A DNA stretch of 64,000 bases, taken from positions 930,001 through 994,000 of the forward strand of contig NZ_JAKGCT010000004.1 in the NCBI RefSeq assembly GCF_022230885.1, read 5' to 3'. This DNA comes from Paenalcaligenes niemegkensis. GTDB taxonomy: Bacteria; Pseudomonadota; Gammaproteobacteria; Burkholderiales; Burkholderiaceae_B. This document shows, piece by piece, positions 11,972-20,417 of this stretch. Both the position numbers and the translations under genes were made by a program. The number at the start of each line of letters is the position of its first letter. Position 1 is the stretch's first letter. The notes beneath the pieces were generated by a model. The model saw only the letters and a program-made list of their open reading frames with translations, did not search any database and was not told the origin of the DNA.

Positions 11972-12220
11972 CTAAACGGGTTCGCCAAACTCATCGGTTT
12001 CTATGGCTTTGGGTGCGATCCAGTAACTTAAGCCGCTGGACAATGCCAGCATAAACCAGAAAAAGAAAAATCCCAGCGCATAAATTAATTGCCGGCTTGT
12101 AGGCTGTATGCCGTAGACCACAATATCCATGGGGTCGACAAGGGCGAAGATGACACCACTTGTCACCCCCGCCATCAAGAATGAAGGCCAAAGTATCCAC
12201 ATCCAGACTCGCCTGCTCAT
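11972..12220 (-). CDS. Small inner-membrane protein at the end of the cco cluster
   Basis: A protein of 82 residues starting at MSRRVWMWILWP (ATG 12220), chosen over an upstream ATG because AAGGAG precedes it by 7 bases. It has two predicted membrane helices, one after the start (WMWILWPSFLMAGVTSGVIFAL) and one in the middle (LIYALGFFFFWFMLALSSGLSYW), with a short acidic tail (ETDEFGEP). I do not recognise the family. It is the last gene of the ccoNOQPGH run and probably co-transcribed, so a part in cbb3 oxidase assembly or respiration is likely but unproven. Confidence 0.8.
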   Translation of the reverse strand: MSRRVWMWILWPSFLMAGVTSGVIFALVDPMDIVVYGIQPTSRQLIYALGFFFFWFMLALSSGLSYWIAPKAIETDEFGEPV

Positions 12221-12276
12221 GAAAATCTCCTTAGCTGAAGTCTTAAGCATGAGTACAGCCTACATACTTAAAACAA

Positions 12277-12513
12277 TCACGGCTGCGCGTCGGATGACGT
12301 CACAGCTTTTTCTTCGGACTCCTGCTTCGACACAACCAGGCCACGCTTGACGCCCCCGTCATTGATAGGCTGAGCGCCATAATCCTTAAGGGCCAGTGAA
12401 ATAGTAATGATGCATGCCACAATAACAATTGCCGGCCCTGCCATCAGTATCCACGGCCAGGGTTCCCTGTACCAAGGTCTGTCGTCTAGTTCGTTTTTAA
12501 CGGCTACTGGCAT
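12277..12513 (-). CDS. ccoH: FixH/CcoH-like cbb3 oxidase assembly protein, short form
   Basis: 78 residues. The RPWYREPWPW-ILMAGPA block followed by one membrane helix is the hallmark of the FixH family in betaproteobacteria. FixH/CcoH helps mature cbb3 oxidase, normally together with the copper ATPase CcoI. FixH of rhizobia is about twice as long with a large periplasmic domain; here only about 35 residues follow the helix. No coding sequence is left in the 56 bases after the stop, so a frameshift does not explain the shortness. It lies between ccoG and the small membrane protein gene. Confidence 0.8.
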   Translation of the reverse strand: MPVAVKNELDDRPWYREPWPWILMAGPAIVIVACIITISLALKDYGAQPINDGGVKRGLVVSKQESEEKAVTSSDAQP

Positions 12514-12551
12514 ATTTTTCCTTTGGTGTTTGTACTGTATAGGCTATAAGG

Positions 12552-14063
12552 CTAACGAGGTATATAGAATCGTGAGCTCTCGGTAACGGACTCGGAATTA
12601 ATCTCGTCCGTCCCAGGCACTGTGGTCGCGGTAATGTTGATATCGTGCATGCCTTCTGCCAAACCTGAATCGACAGGAACCTGTACATGCACCGGAATCA
12701 GCTCGTTCGAAGCGGCGGGCACCGACACACGACTATCCCGCTGGCCGGTAGTACTTATGGTGATGTCAGAAATGCCCTCTACTGAGAGATCAACCTGGAT
12801 GGGCTGCTCAGAGGTATTCATTAACTGCAGGCGAAACACGTTTTCGATATAACCGCCGGGAATTTCTCTGCCGAGTACCCCGCGGTCACGAATAACATCC
12901 ATTCTGAGGGTGTGACGAGTCGCCAGCGAAAACAGGAATACACCTGTGATGACAGCAAGAATGGCAACGTAGACCAGGACTCGAGGTCTGAAAACTTGCT
13001 TGCGCACCTCTGACTGTGTCAGGCGTTCGGTAATGGCACGGCCCGAAGTGTAGCGGATGAGCCCCTTGTCGTAATCCATTTTATCCATGACCTGGTCACA
13101 GACATCGACACAGGCCCCGCAGCCAATGCACATATATTGCAGCCCGTCACGAATATCAATTCCGGTAGGACACACCTGCACGCACAGGCTGCAATTGACA
13201 CAGTCACCCATACCCGCTTCTTTGTGGTCGATGCGCCTGGAGCGACCGCCTCGCGGCTCACCCCGTATGTGATCGTAACTGACGACGAAAGTATCGTCGT
13301 CAACCATGACGCTTTGAAAGCGCGCGTACGGACACATGTATTTACAGACCGCTTCGCGTAAAAACCCTGCATTTCCCCAGGTAGCAAAAGAATAGAACAG
13401 CAGCCAGAACCATTGCCACGGCCCCAGCGACAGCGTCATTAGCGCCACGCCAAGGTCGCGGATAGGCGCAAAGTAACCAATAAAGCTAAAACCGGTCCAA
13501 AAAGCGATGAGTACCCATAAAGTATGCTTCGTCACTTTAAGTCGGAGTTTCTTCAGGCTCCAGGGAGCTTCATCAAGGCGGATGCGAGCCAGCCGGTCGC
13601 CTTCGATCTTATGTTCTACCCACATGAAAATTTGGGTATACACCGTTTGCGGACAGGCATAACCACAAAAAAGCCGCCCCGCGAGTGCCGTGAATAAGAA
13701 CAGGGAAAAAGCTGACAGTATGAGCAGTACCGTAAGATAGATAATATCTTGCGGCCACATCACCATTCCGAACAGATAAAACTTGCGAGCACCCAAATCG
13801 AAGAGCACGGCTTGCCTGTCGTTCCATTGCAACCATGGCAGACCGTAAAAAATGATCTGCGTGAAATACACCATGATTATTCGCCATCTGGCGAATACCC
13901 CCGTAACCGCACGGGGGTAAATTTTACTGCGCACTTCAGAAATCGCCCGTTCAACATGAGGCGAAGCCCCTTTTGCGGCTTTAGGGGCTACCGGCGGGCG
14001 CCACTCGGGCACCTGCTCGGTATCGCGACTATCGTTTTGCTTGTCAGGAGCGTCGCTGCTCAT
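12552..14063 (-). CDS. ccoG: CcoG (RdxA/FixG) iron-sulfur protein for cbb3 oxidase maturation
   Basis: 503-residue membrane iron-sulfur protein with cupric reductase activity in studied members, feeding Cu(I) to cbb3 oxidase. Membrane helices near residues 60-75 and 105-125 and further ones up to about 225. Cysteine motifs: FCGYACPQ (from residue 133), CKYMCPYARF, and two ferredoxin-like 4Fe-4S motifs CVNCSLCVQVCPTG and CIGCGACVDVCDQ. One more helix (VYVAILAVITGVFLFSLA) leads to an Ig-like periplasmic C-terminal domain. It starts 37 bases after the ccoP stop, in the same operon. No frameshift. Confidence 0.96.
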   Translation of the reverse strand: MSSDAPDKQNDSRDTEQVPEWRPPVAPKAAKGASPHVERAISEVRSKIYPRAVTGVFARWRIIMVYFTQIIFYGLPWLQWNDRQAVLFDLGARKFYLFGMVMWPQDIIYLTVLLILSAFSLFLFTALAGRLFCGYACPQTVYTQIFMWVEHKIEGDRLARIRLDEAPWSLKKLRLKVTKHTLWVLIAFWTGFSFIGYFAPIRDLGVALMTLSLGPWQWFWLLFYSFATWGNAGFLREAVCKYMCPYARFQSVMVDDDTFVVSYDHIRGEPRGGRSRRIDHKEAGMGDCVNCSLCVQVCPTGIDIRDGLQYMCIGCGACVDVCDQVMDKMDYDKGLIRYTSGRAITERLTQSEVRKQVFRPRVLVYVAILAVITGVFLFSLATRHTLRMDVIRDRGVLGREIPGGYIENVFRLQLMNTSEQPIQVDLSVEGISDITISTTGQRDSRVSVPAASNELIPVHVQVPVDSGLAEGMHDINITATTVPGTDEINSESVTESSRFYIPR

Positions 14064-14099
14064 GTTGAACCTCGTGAATATTGATAATTAAACTGCGTA

Positions 14100-15008
14100 C
14101 TAATCGTAAGAGTTATTACTCAAACCCCAGACCCAAGCTGCCAACAAACGAATTTGCTCTTCGGTTAAGCGATTCTTCTGGGCAGGCATGGCGTTATCAC
14201 GCCCGTTCATAATTCCCTCTACGATGACGGCGACAGAGCTGCCGTAGAGCCAATGGCCGTCGGTCAGGTCAGGAGCCCCCAGCAGTTGATTACCTTTGGC
14301 ATCAACGCCATGACAAGCAACACAGGCATTGTCATAACCGCGCTTGCCTGCCGATATACGAAGAGGATCGTGGGCCAGGTTATTTAGTGAGCGGACGTAT
14401 TGCGCAATGTCTGAGGCGTCAGCGGGCGACATCATCGCGCTGTGCGGCGGCATAATGCCACGACGACCCTCAGTGATAGTGTGCAGAATCTGCTCCGGCT
14501 CTCCGCCCCATAGCCACGATGTATCGGTTAGATTGGGAAAGCTTGGGCTGCCCTGGGCATCTGAACCATGGCATTGAGCGCAATTGTTCAGAAACAATCG
14601 CTGACCAATGCTGCTGGCTTCGTCGTCAGCCGCAATGTCTTCAATGGGCATCTCTCGGAAACGATCGTAGATCGGGGCCAGACGCTCATTGATCTGCTGC
14701 TGCTGCTCTTGAACCTGCTTGGCTGCAGTAAAACCAAATACGCCTTTATAACTTCCCAGCCCGGGGTACAAAATCAGATAACCCACTGCGAAAGCACACA
14801 AAGCAATGTACATGATGGTCCACCAGCGAGGGACCGTCGTATTCAGCTCGGTAATGTTCCCGTCCCAGACATGGGCGGACTCTTCGTCGGCTTTATTGGG
14901 AGACAGCCATGAGCGCTGAGTCCAGAGCAGCCACAAACAAAACACAACCCCAAGGATGGCAACAAGAGAGATATAGACGCTCCAGCCGCCATTAAAAAAA
15001 TCACTCAT
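14100..15008 (-). CDS. ccoP: cbb3-type cytochrome c oxidase subunit III (dihaem cytochrome c)
   Basis: 302 residues starting at MSDFFNGGW (ATG 15008); the longer open frame upstream is the overlapping ccoQ and should not be used. Two membrane helices (about residues 10-28 and 60-80) anchor a periplasmic part with two c-type haem sites, CAQCH and CVACH, each with a later methionine as likely axial ligand. It passes electrons from cytochrome c to CcoO/CcoN. It overlaps ccoQ by 8 bases, which suggests translational coupling. Confidence 0.96.
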   Translation of the reverse strand: MSDFFNGGWSVYISLVAILGVVFCLWLLWTQRSWLSPNKADEESAHVWDGNITELNTTVPRWWTIMYIALCAFAVGYLILYPGLGSYKGVFGFTAAKQVQEQQQQINERLAPIYDRFREMPIEDIAADDEASSIGQRLFLNNCAQCHGSDAQGSPSFPNLTDTSWLWGGEPEQILHTITEGRRGIMPPHSAMMSPADASDIAQYVRSLNNLAHDPLRISAGKRGYDNACVACHGVDAKGNQLLGAPDLTDGHWLYGSSVAVIVEGIMNGRDNAMPAQKNRLTEEQIRLLAAWVWGLSNNSYD

Positions 15009-15180
15009 TTGAGCCCCCCGATTTATTTTCCGCCTTGATCTCGCCCTCGTCAGGCAAGGCAAAAGGAAGAAGCGATGCATCGCGATTTGCCTCTGTGCGG
15101 CCCTTAGACCACGCCCAGACTGCAATACCGATGAAGGTCAGCATTCCTAATAAGGTGACAAGCGCATTGAGGTAGGCCAT
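15001..15180 (-). CDS. ccoQ: cbb3-type cytochrome oxidase subunit CcoQ
   Basis: 59 residues, MAYLNALVTLLGML then FIGIAVWAWSKGR: one membrane helix ending in the W-A-x-S/K-x-x-R pattern typical of CcoQ, followed by a charged cytoplasmic tail. CcoQ stabilises the interaction of CcoP with the CcoNO core. The ATG at 15180 lies directly before the ccoO stop (15181-15183, read on the minus strand), and the gene ends inside the start of ccoP (ATGAGTGA). The position between ccoO and ccoP supports the assignment. Confidence 0.9.
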   Translation of the reverse strand: MAYLNALVTLLGMLTFIGIAVWAWSKGRTEANRDASLLPFALPDEGEIKAENKSGGSNE

Positions 15181-15837
15181 TTAGTGTCTCCCCTCAGCGA
15201 CGGCTTGCTCTGCTGCTGACCGACCTTGAATACCCAGACCTTGCAAGTAGGCAATTAAAGCGTCTTCTTCAGTCTTGCCAACCAACTGCTCTGGTGCTGC
15301 CTCGATCTGCTCGTCGGTGTAAGGCACACCGATGGAGCGCAAGGCGTTCATGCGACGCTGGACATTTACATTCTCGACCGACGCATGCTGCAGCCATGGG
15401 TAAGCTGGCATGTTGGAAGATGGTTCAGTGTCGCGAGGATTACGCAAGTGAATGCGATGCCAGTTATCGGTGTATATCCCACCTACGCGAGCCAGATCAG
15501 GACCGGTACGCTTGGACCCCCACAGGAAGGGATGGTCGTAAACCCCCTCGCCTGCCAGCGAGTAAGGGCCATAGCGCTGCACTTCGGACTGCAGCATGCG
15601 GACCTGCTGGGAGTGGCAGCCTACACAGCCTTCGCGAATGTAGATATCGCGCCCCACCAGGTTAAGTGCCTCGTAAGGAGTAACGCCCTCGGTTGCCTCA
15701 GTGGTTGAGTGCTGGAAGAACAGTGGAACAATCTGCACCAGGCCAGCTACCGAGATCACGAGGATACTGAGCACGATGAGCAAGCCTATGTTGCGCTCGA
15801 TCGTTGCGTGTGTGAAACCCTTTTTTTGATTCGACAT
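15181..15837 (-). CDS. ccoO: cbb3-type cytochrome c oxidase subunit II (monohaem cytochrome c)
   Basis: 218 residues starting at [16 protein letters not shown] (ATG 15837), preceded by AAGGGG. One N-terminal membrane helix ([20 protein letters not shown]) and one c-type haem site, [13 protein letters not shown], with the conserved [11 protein letters not shown] block after it and a methionine ligand region NMPAYPWL. It carries electrons from CcoP to the CcoN active site. It sits 10 bases after ccoN. Confidence 0.96.
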   Translation of the reverse strand: MSNQKKGFTHATIERNIGLLIVLSILVISVAGLVQIVPLFFQHSTTEATEGVTPYEALNLVGRDIYIREGCVGCHSQQVRMLQSEVQRYGPYSLAGEGVYDHPFLWGSKRTGPDLARVGGIYTDNWHRIHLRNPRDTEPSSNMPAYPWLQHASVENVNVQRRMNALRSIGVPYTDEQIEAAPEQLVGKTEEDALIAYLQGLGIQGRSAAEQAVAEGRH

Positions 15838-15847
15838 AATTAGCCCC

Positions 15848-17332
15848 TTACTCTGTAACGACGGCCGGGCCAACGTTAGCTGGATCAATTGCGTCAGGAT
15901 TAGTTAAAGGAACAACCGGATTCACGCGAGGTTTACCCCACGCCGTCAGGAAAGTATTCCAGCTCATCAGGATCACACCAGAGAGGAACATTAAGCCGCC
16001 CAGCGCACGTATGGCATAAAACGGATAGGTTGCCTTGACGCCTTCAACGAAGCTGTAGCTAAGCATTCCGTCTGGCGAAGTCGCACGCCACATCAGCCCT
16101 TGCATTACGCCGGCAATCCACATGGCTGCGATATAAAGTACTACCCCTAATGTTGCAAGCCAGAAGTGCACTTCAACCAGTTTTGGCCGTGCCATTTGGA
16201 CCTGCCCGTACAGACGAGGAATCATGTAGTAGAGCGAACCAAAGGTAACCATGGCTACCCAGCCCAAGGCTCCGGAGTGCACGTGACCGATGGTCCAGTC
16301 TGTGTAGTGCGACAAGGCATTCACGCTGCGAATAGCCATCATCGAACCCTCGAAGGTGGACATACCATAGAACGAAAGGGAGGTCACCAGGAATTTCAGG
16401 ATAGGATCGGTACGTAATTTGTGCCAAGCGCCTGACAAGGTCATGATGCCGTTGATCATGCCACCCCAGGAAGGAGCCAGCAGAATAAGCGAAAACGCCA
16501 TGCCCAGGGACTGGGTCCAGTCGGGCAATGAGGTGTACAGCAGATGATGGGGACCCGCCCACATGTATGTGAAGGCCAGTGCCCAGAAGTGCACAATGGA
16601 CAGACGATAGGAATAAACAGGACGGTTGGCCTGTTTAGGCACGAAGTAATACATCATGCCCAGAAAGGACGTGGTTAGGAAGAAGCCAACAGCATTATGG
16701 CCATACCACCACTGAACCATTGCATCTTGCACACCCGCGTAAAGCGAGTACGACTTCCATGCTCCGGCAGGCACCTCGAGATTGTTGAAGATATGCAGAA
16801 CGGCAATGGTAAGGATGAAGGAGCCGTAAAACCAGTTAGCCACATAAATGTGCCGCACACGACGCTTTAAGATTGTGCCAAAGAACACGACTGCATACGT
16901 CACCCATATCAGGGCAATCAGAATATCGAGCGGCCATTCGAGTTCGGCGTATTCTTTGCTGCTGGTATAGCCTAGCGGCAAGGTAATAAGCGCCCCCAGC
17001 ATGGTTAACTGCCATCCCCAAAAGGTAAAGGCTGCCAGTTTATCGCCATACAACCGCACTTGACAGGTACGCTGCACTACATAGTAAGACGTTGCAAATA
17101 ACGCGTTACCGCCAAAAGCAAAAATCACAAGGTTAGTATGCAAAGGCCGTAGCCGGCCATAACTAAACCACGCTGTTTCAAAATTAAGTCCCGGCCATAT
17201 CAATTGCAAGGCGATCAGAACACCGACCCCCATGCCAACCACTCCCCAGACTACTGTCATGACAGAAAACTGCCTGATGACTCCGTAGTTGAAGACTTCG
17301 GCCTGTTTTCCGACTGCATCGGAAGTGCCCAT
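15848..17332 (-). CDS. ccoN: cbb3-type cytochrome c oxidase catalytic subunit I
   Basis: 494 residues, about 12 membrane helices, holding haem b and the haem b3-CuB site. Typical CcoN blocks are visible: [17 protein letters not shown] (a haem b histidine), [11 protein letters not shown] (CuB histidine and active-site tyrosine region), [11 protein letters not shown] (CuB histidine pair) and the late [14 protein letters not shown] (haem ligands). High-affinity terminal oxidase for low oxygen. First gene of ccoNOQPGH; a perfect FNR box lies 75-88 bases upstream, so it is likely induced when oxygen falls. Confidence 0.97.
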   Translation of the reverse strand: MGTSDAVGKQAEVFNYGVIRQFSVMTVVWGVVGMGVGVLIALQLIWPGLNFETAWFSYGRLRPLHTNLVIFAFGGNALFATSYYVVQRTCQVRLYGDKLAAFTFWGWQLTMLGALITLPLGYTSSKEYAELEWPLDILIALIWVTYAVVFFGTILKRRVRHIYVANWFYGSFILTIAVLHIFNNLEVPAGAWKSYSLYAGVQDAMVQWWYGHNAVGFFLTTSFLGMMYYFVPKQANRPVYSYRLSIVHFWALAFTYMWAGPHHLLYTSLPDWTQSLGMAFSLILLAPSWGGMINGIMTLSGAWHKLRTDPILKFLVTSLSFYGMSTFEGSMMAIRSVNALSHYTDWTIGHVHSGALGWVAMVTFGSLYYMIPRLYGQVQMARPKLVEVHFWLATLGVVLYIAAMWIAGVMQGLMWRATSPDGMLSYSFVEGVKATYPFYAIRALGGLMFLSGVILMSWNTFLTAWGKPRVNPVVPLTNPDAIDPANVGPAVVTE

Positions 17333-17406
17333 TTGCTTCCCCTATAACTAACGTTAATACCAAGCTTCTACAGCAAGCATGATCGTCCATGCCTGAACTT
17401 TTCACC

Positions 17407-17420
17407 TTGATCTGAATCAA
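17407..17420 (-). promoter_or_regulatory. FNR box upstream of ccoN
   Basis: TTGATCTGAATCAA is a perfect TTGAT-N4-ATCAA FNR palindrome. Its centre lies about 81 bases before the ccoN start codon, suitable for class II activation (-41.5) with a 5' leader of about 40 bases. The ccoS stop is about 84 bases further upstream, so ccoN has its own promoter. Confidence 0.85.
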
Positions 17421-17503
17421 GACGCGACTACCCTAAACAAAACCGTTGCTAAAGACCTCCAGTGGCAAGTGCAATGGAATGAATACTTGAACGAACGTTT
17501 TTA

Positions 17504-17683
17504 TTAGTGTTTATTAACTTCTTCTGAACTGCTGCGAGTGTCGTCATCATCGAGCAAAATGGACTCACCAGCAGATTTAGAATTGTCAAATTGCCCGGCA
17601 AAAATCGCCCACCAGAAAGCCACTCCCATCAGGAATACAAAAACCAGAGAAATTGGTAATAAGATGAAAAGTGACTCAAGCAT
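17504..17683 (-). CDS. ccoS: cbb3 oxidase maturation protein CcoS
   Basis: 59 residues: a start MLESLFILLPISLVFVF, one membrane helix running into GVAFWWAIFAGQFDN, then an acidic tail with LLDDDD. This F/W-W-A-x-x-x-G-Q-F/Y-D/E-D/N pattern is the CcoS signature. CcoS is needed to insert haem b/b3 and copper into cbb3 oxidase. It starts 8 bases after the stop of the ccoI-like gene, so both are on one transcript. Confidence 0.92.
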   Translation of the reverse strand: MLESLFILLPISLVFVFLMGVAFWWAIFAGQFDNSKSAGESILLDDDDTRSSSEEVNKH

Positions 17684-17691
17684 GATGTGTT

Positions 17692-18651
17692 TTAAACCGC
17701 AGCTCCGGCGGCAATCAGCGCAGCACCGCCAATCCGCTGACGGTAAATACGCCAGGAATTAAGTGCCACCACTAACGACGACAGCAGCATGGAGACAGCA
17801 GCAACCCATGGGGACACCAGACCAACAGCGGCCAAGGGAGTCATCAACAGGTGCCAGGCAATAGAACCGTAAAGATTTTGTCTGGAGATTTTTCCAGTCA
17901 GCTGAGTGAGCTGCAGGATTTCATGAGTACTACTGGTGGGATTAGCACTGAGACCGGCATGAGCCGCGGCAACAGCCGTCGGTACGGACATTGACATTGC
18001 GCAAGGACAGCTCATGACAAAAAGGGCAACCATTACTGCTATAGCGTGCCCGGGCTGATAATAGAACCACACAGCACCCAAAACCAATGCAAGCAGCACC
18101 TGGATGAGTACAAACCAGAATGCAAGAGTATTGGCTTTATTGGAAACAGAAACACGGAAGTCTTCAATGAGCTCGTAAGATTTACCGCGGTGAATTGATT
18201 GACGGGCACAGAGTTCGAAATAGCGCGCTGTCAACAGAAATGCCACGAACATGGTGACGGAGTCGAAATAGACGTCTCCGTGGCCGCTGAAGGTGGTGAT
18301 CACACTGGGCACAAAGGCAACGACCATACCCAGCGCAACAGGTATGTCCATACCGACTTTGCCTTTGCCCAGGCTCTGGGCTGCGCCCCGCCAAATGGGA
18401 TAAGCGCAATAAATCATAACTGGCACAGTCAAAACCAGCCCGGCCCAGTTCATCAGGTAGATCGCCTTATCGAGCATGACCAGATTTTCAGGCGCCATGG
18501 ACTCGGATCTCAAGTAACCGGGAAAGGCAAACATCATGACCTGCATCATGGCAAGCCACGCCAGCCCAAGTCGAGCCAGCATGTGTTTACGCTGCTGGCG
18601 GTGTGCTTCTGGAAGGTCGGAAGGAATTGAAAAAATTGAATACGCGCGCAT
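17692..18651 (-). CDS. CcoI-like copper P1B-ATPase relative without soluble catalytic domains
   Basis: 319 uninterrupted residues that align only with the membrane part of CcoI/FixI-type copper P1B-ATPases. Eight predicted helices: about 24-46, 61-90, 100-121, 127-148, 175-198, 203-231, 259-279 and 281-303. Helix 6 keeps the copper motif S-C-P-C-A (CPC at 215-217), here in a Met-rich setting (MSCPCAMSM), and helix 8 keeps S-M-L-L-S-S-L. Missing are the N-terminal metal-binding domain, the actuator domain with TGE (replaced by about 26 residues after helix 4), and the P and N domains with DKTGT (replaced by about 28 residues after helix 6). ATP-driven pumping by this protein alone is therefore impossible. 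The frame is clean, the gene has its own perfect FNR box, and ccoS follows at 8 bases. I infer a retained non-ATPase role in cbb3 copper supply; relic status is the alternative. Confidence 0.85.
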   Translation of the reverse strand: MRAYSIFSIPSDLPEAHRQQRKHMLARLGLAWLAMMQVMMFAFPGYLRSESMAPENLVMLDKAIYLMNWAGLVLTVPVMIYCAYPIWRGAAQSLGKGKVGMDIPVALGMVVAFVPSVITTFSGHGDVYFDSVTMFVAFLLTARYFELCARQSIHRGKSYELIEDFRVSVSNKANTLAFWFVLIQVLLALVLGAVWFYYQPGHAIAVMVALFVMSCPCAMSMSVPTAVAAAHAGLSANPTSSTHEILQLTQLTGKISRQNLYGSIAWHLLMTPLAAVGLVSPWVAAVSMLLSSLVVALNSWRIYRQRIGGAALIAAGAAV

Positions 18652-18687
18652 AGGGGAAAACTATAAGCCACGGGATCCTATGCCGAC

Positions 18688-18701
18688 TTGATCTAAATCA
18701 A
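18688..18701 (-). promoter_or_regulatory. FNR box upstream of the ccoI-like gene
   Basis: TTGATCTAAATCAA is a perfect TTGAT-N4-ATCAA FNR palindrome centred about 43 bases before the ATG at 18651. This places the domain-stripped ccoI relative and ccoS under their own oxygen-responsive promoter. Confidence 0.85.
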
Positions 18702-18723
18702 TACTCCGTTTGAAAAAGCAGAA

Positions 18724-18800
18724 GCCGTCGCTTAAGTGTTGTGCTTTTGCTCTACCCCATTGCACGCAGCAGAGAAAGAAACACAGCAATAAGCGACGGC
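18724..18800 (-). terminator. Long hairpin after aceA, probable terminator
   Basis: Perfect 11-bp arms GCCGTCGCTTA (18724-18734) and TAAGCGACGGC (18790-18800) enclose 55 bases in which shorter matching pieces (GTGTT/AACAC, CTTT/AAAG, CTCT/AGAG) can extend the stem with bulges. On the minus strand the structure begins about 30 bases after the aceA stop and is followed by a T-rich stretch. It most likely ends aceA transcription; an independent small RNA is possible. Confidence 0.6.
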
Positions 18801-18829
18801 CTGATCTATTACACCCTGTGGTTGAACAG

Positions 18830-20137
18830 CTAAACGACTGCACTCGTGAACTGTTCAGCTTCAGTCGAGCCTGCCAGCGCCGTTGTTGACGACTGTCCGC
18901 TCTCGATGGCCTGGGTTACAGCATCAAAATAGCCTGTACCGACTTCCCGTTGATGACGCACCGCTGTGAAGCCTTTTTCGGCGGCAGCAAATTCCTTTTC
19001 CTGTAACTCAACAAAAGCACTCATATTGTTACGGGCATACCCGTGAGCCAGGTCGAACATACCGTAATTCAATGCATGGAAACCAGCCAAAGTAATAAAC
19101 TGGAACTTATACCCCATGGCACCTAGCTCTCGCTGGAAAGTAGCGATGGTCTGATCATCGAGGTTCTTTTTCCAGTTAAACGAAGGTGAGCAGTTATAGG
19201 AAAGCAGCTTCCCCGGAAACTGGCGATGAATAGCCTCGGCGAACTTTCTTGCATAGGCCAGGTCAGGAGTAGACGTTTCGCACCAGATCAAATCCGCATA
19301 CGGCGCATAGGCCAAGCCACGAGATATAGCCTGATCTATACCAGCACGTGTGCGGTAGAAACCCTCTACAGTACGCTCGCCAGTAATAAATTCGCGATCG
19401 TTTTCGTCGACATCACTCGTAATAAGGTCTGCCGCGTCGGCATCCGTACGAGCCAAGAGGACAGTGGGCACATCCAGGACGTCAGCAGCCAGGCGGGCGG
19501 CACTCAGCTTAGCGATGGCTTCTCGCGTCGGTACCAGCACTTTTCCGCCCAGGTGACCACACTTCTTTACCGACGCAAGCTGGTCTTCAAAGTGTACCCC
19601 CGCCGCGCCAGCGACAATCATGGACTTCATCAGTTCAAAAGCATTGAGCACTCCACCAAAACCAGCCTCGGCGTCTGCAACAATAGGGGCAAAATAATCT
19701 ACATAGCCAGCATCTTGAGGGTCCAGTCCTTCCGACCATTGGATTTGATCACAGCGAACCAGGGCGTTATTAATTCGCCGTACAACCTGGGGAACCGAAT
19801 TGATAGGATACAGGGACTGATCCGGATACATTTCACCAGCGGCGTTGGCATCGCCCGCCACTTGCCATCCTGAAAGGTAAATAGCTTTCAGCCCCGCCTT
19901 GACCTGCTGCATCGCCTGATTACCAGACAAGGCACCCAGGGCACCCACAAAAGGCTCATCGTTGATAAGCTCCCACAACTTCTCTGCTCCGCGTCGAGCG
20001 AGGGTGTGTTCCTCAACCAAAGAACCACGTAGCCTGATTACCTCTTCGGCGCTATAGCTACGCTTAATTCCTTGCCAGCGGGTATCTTCTGCCCAGCGTT
20101 TTTGTAAATTGCGGATTTCAGTTTCGCGACTGCTCAT
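18830..20137 (-). CDS. aceA: Isocitrate lyase
   Basis: 435 residues from [11 protein letters not shown] (ATG 20137, with GGAG 8 bases upstream; a second ATG four codons earlier lacks this). The enzyme splits isocitrate to succinate and glyoxylate in the glyoxylate shunt, allowing growth on acetate, fatty acids or phenylacetate-derived acetyl-CoA. The active-site signature K-K-C-G-H-L-G-G is present, as are W-C-E-T-S-T-P and the N-C-S-P-S-F-N-W substrate loop. Length is that of the 430-residue bacterial form. No malate synthase gene in the window. Divergent from queF with two inverted repeats between them. Confidence 0.97.
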   Translation of the reverse strand: MSSRETEIRNLQKRWAEDTRWQGIKRSYSAEEVIRLRGSLVEEHTLARRGAEKLWELINDEPFVGALGALSGNQAMQQVKAGLKAIYLSGWQVAGDANAAGEMYPDQSLYPINSVPQVVRRINNALVRCDQIQWSEGLDPQDAGYVDYFAPIVADAEAGFGGVLNAFELMKSMIVAGAAGVHFEDQLASVKKCGHLGGKVLVPTREAIAKLSAARLAADVLDVPTVLLARTDADAADLITSDVDENDREFITGERTVEGFYRTRAGIDQAISRGLAYAPYADLIWCETSTPDLAYARKFAEAIHRQFPGKLLSYNCSPSFNWKKNLDDQTIATFQRELGAMGYKFQFITLAGFHALNYGMFDLAHGYARNNMSAFVELQEKEFAAAEKGFTAVRHQREVGTGYFDAVTQAIESGQSSTTALAGSTEAEQFTSAVV

Positions 20138-20312
20138 GATTAGCTCCATAGGGTAAAAGTAAGTCTTGATTCATGAGTATTAGTCTACGTAAACTGCGTC
20201 TGAAAAACACACTTATATCTTATATAAGACTATTTATTTTTCACCTATAAATCAGCTAGTTACACATATTGTTTTAGGATGTGAAACGAAATTCTTGTTT
20301 ATGAAAAATTAA

Positions 20313-20366
20313 TTGTGGCACTGCAGCACAAACTTTTTACATAGTGGCCGCTGCATTTCACTATGT
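20313..20366. promoter_or_regulatory. Two inverted repeats between aceA and queF
   Basis: TTGTG-N9-CACAA at 20313-20331 and ACATAGTG-N12-CACTATGT at 20339-20366 lie close together in the 280-base divergent region. Both are perfect in their arms. Either could be an operator for a regulator of aceA; I cannot assign the protein. The remaining bases are A/T-rich and probably hold both promoters. Confidence 0.5.
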
Positions 20367-20417
20367 GAGACAATAACGCTTATTCTGCAACTCAACTCTT
20401 ACCATGAGCCCATTGCC

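Noticed and set aside
15009-15125. N-terminal extension of ccoP
   Set aside because: These codons lie in another frame of ccoQ, and family homology starts at M-S-D-F-F-N-G-G-W (15008).
18661-18843. Cysteine-rich open frame upstream of the ccoI-like gene, considered as a detached metal-binding domain
   Set aside because: It has no M-x-C-x-x-C pattern or ferredoxin-like fold signature and covers the hairpin and FNR box, so it is not a separated copper-binding domain.
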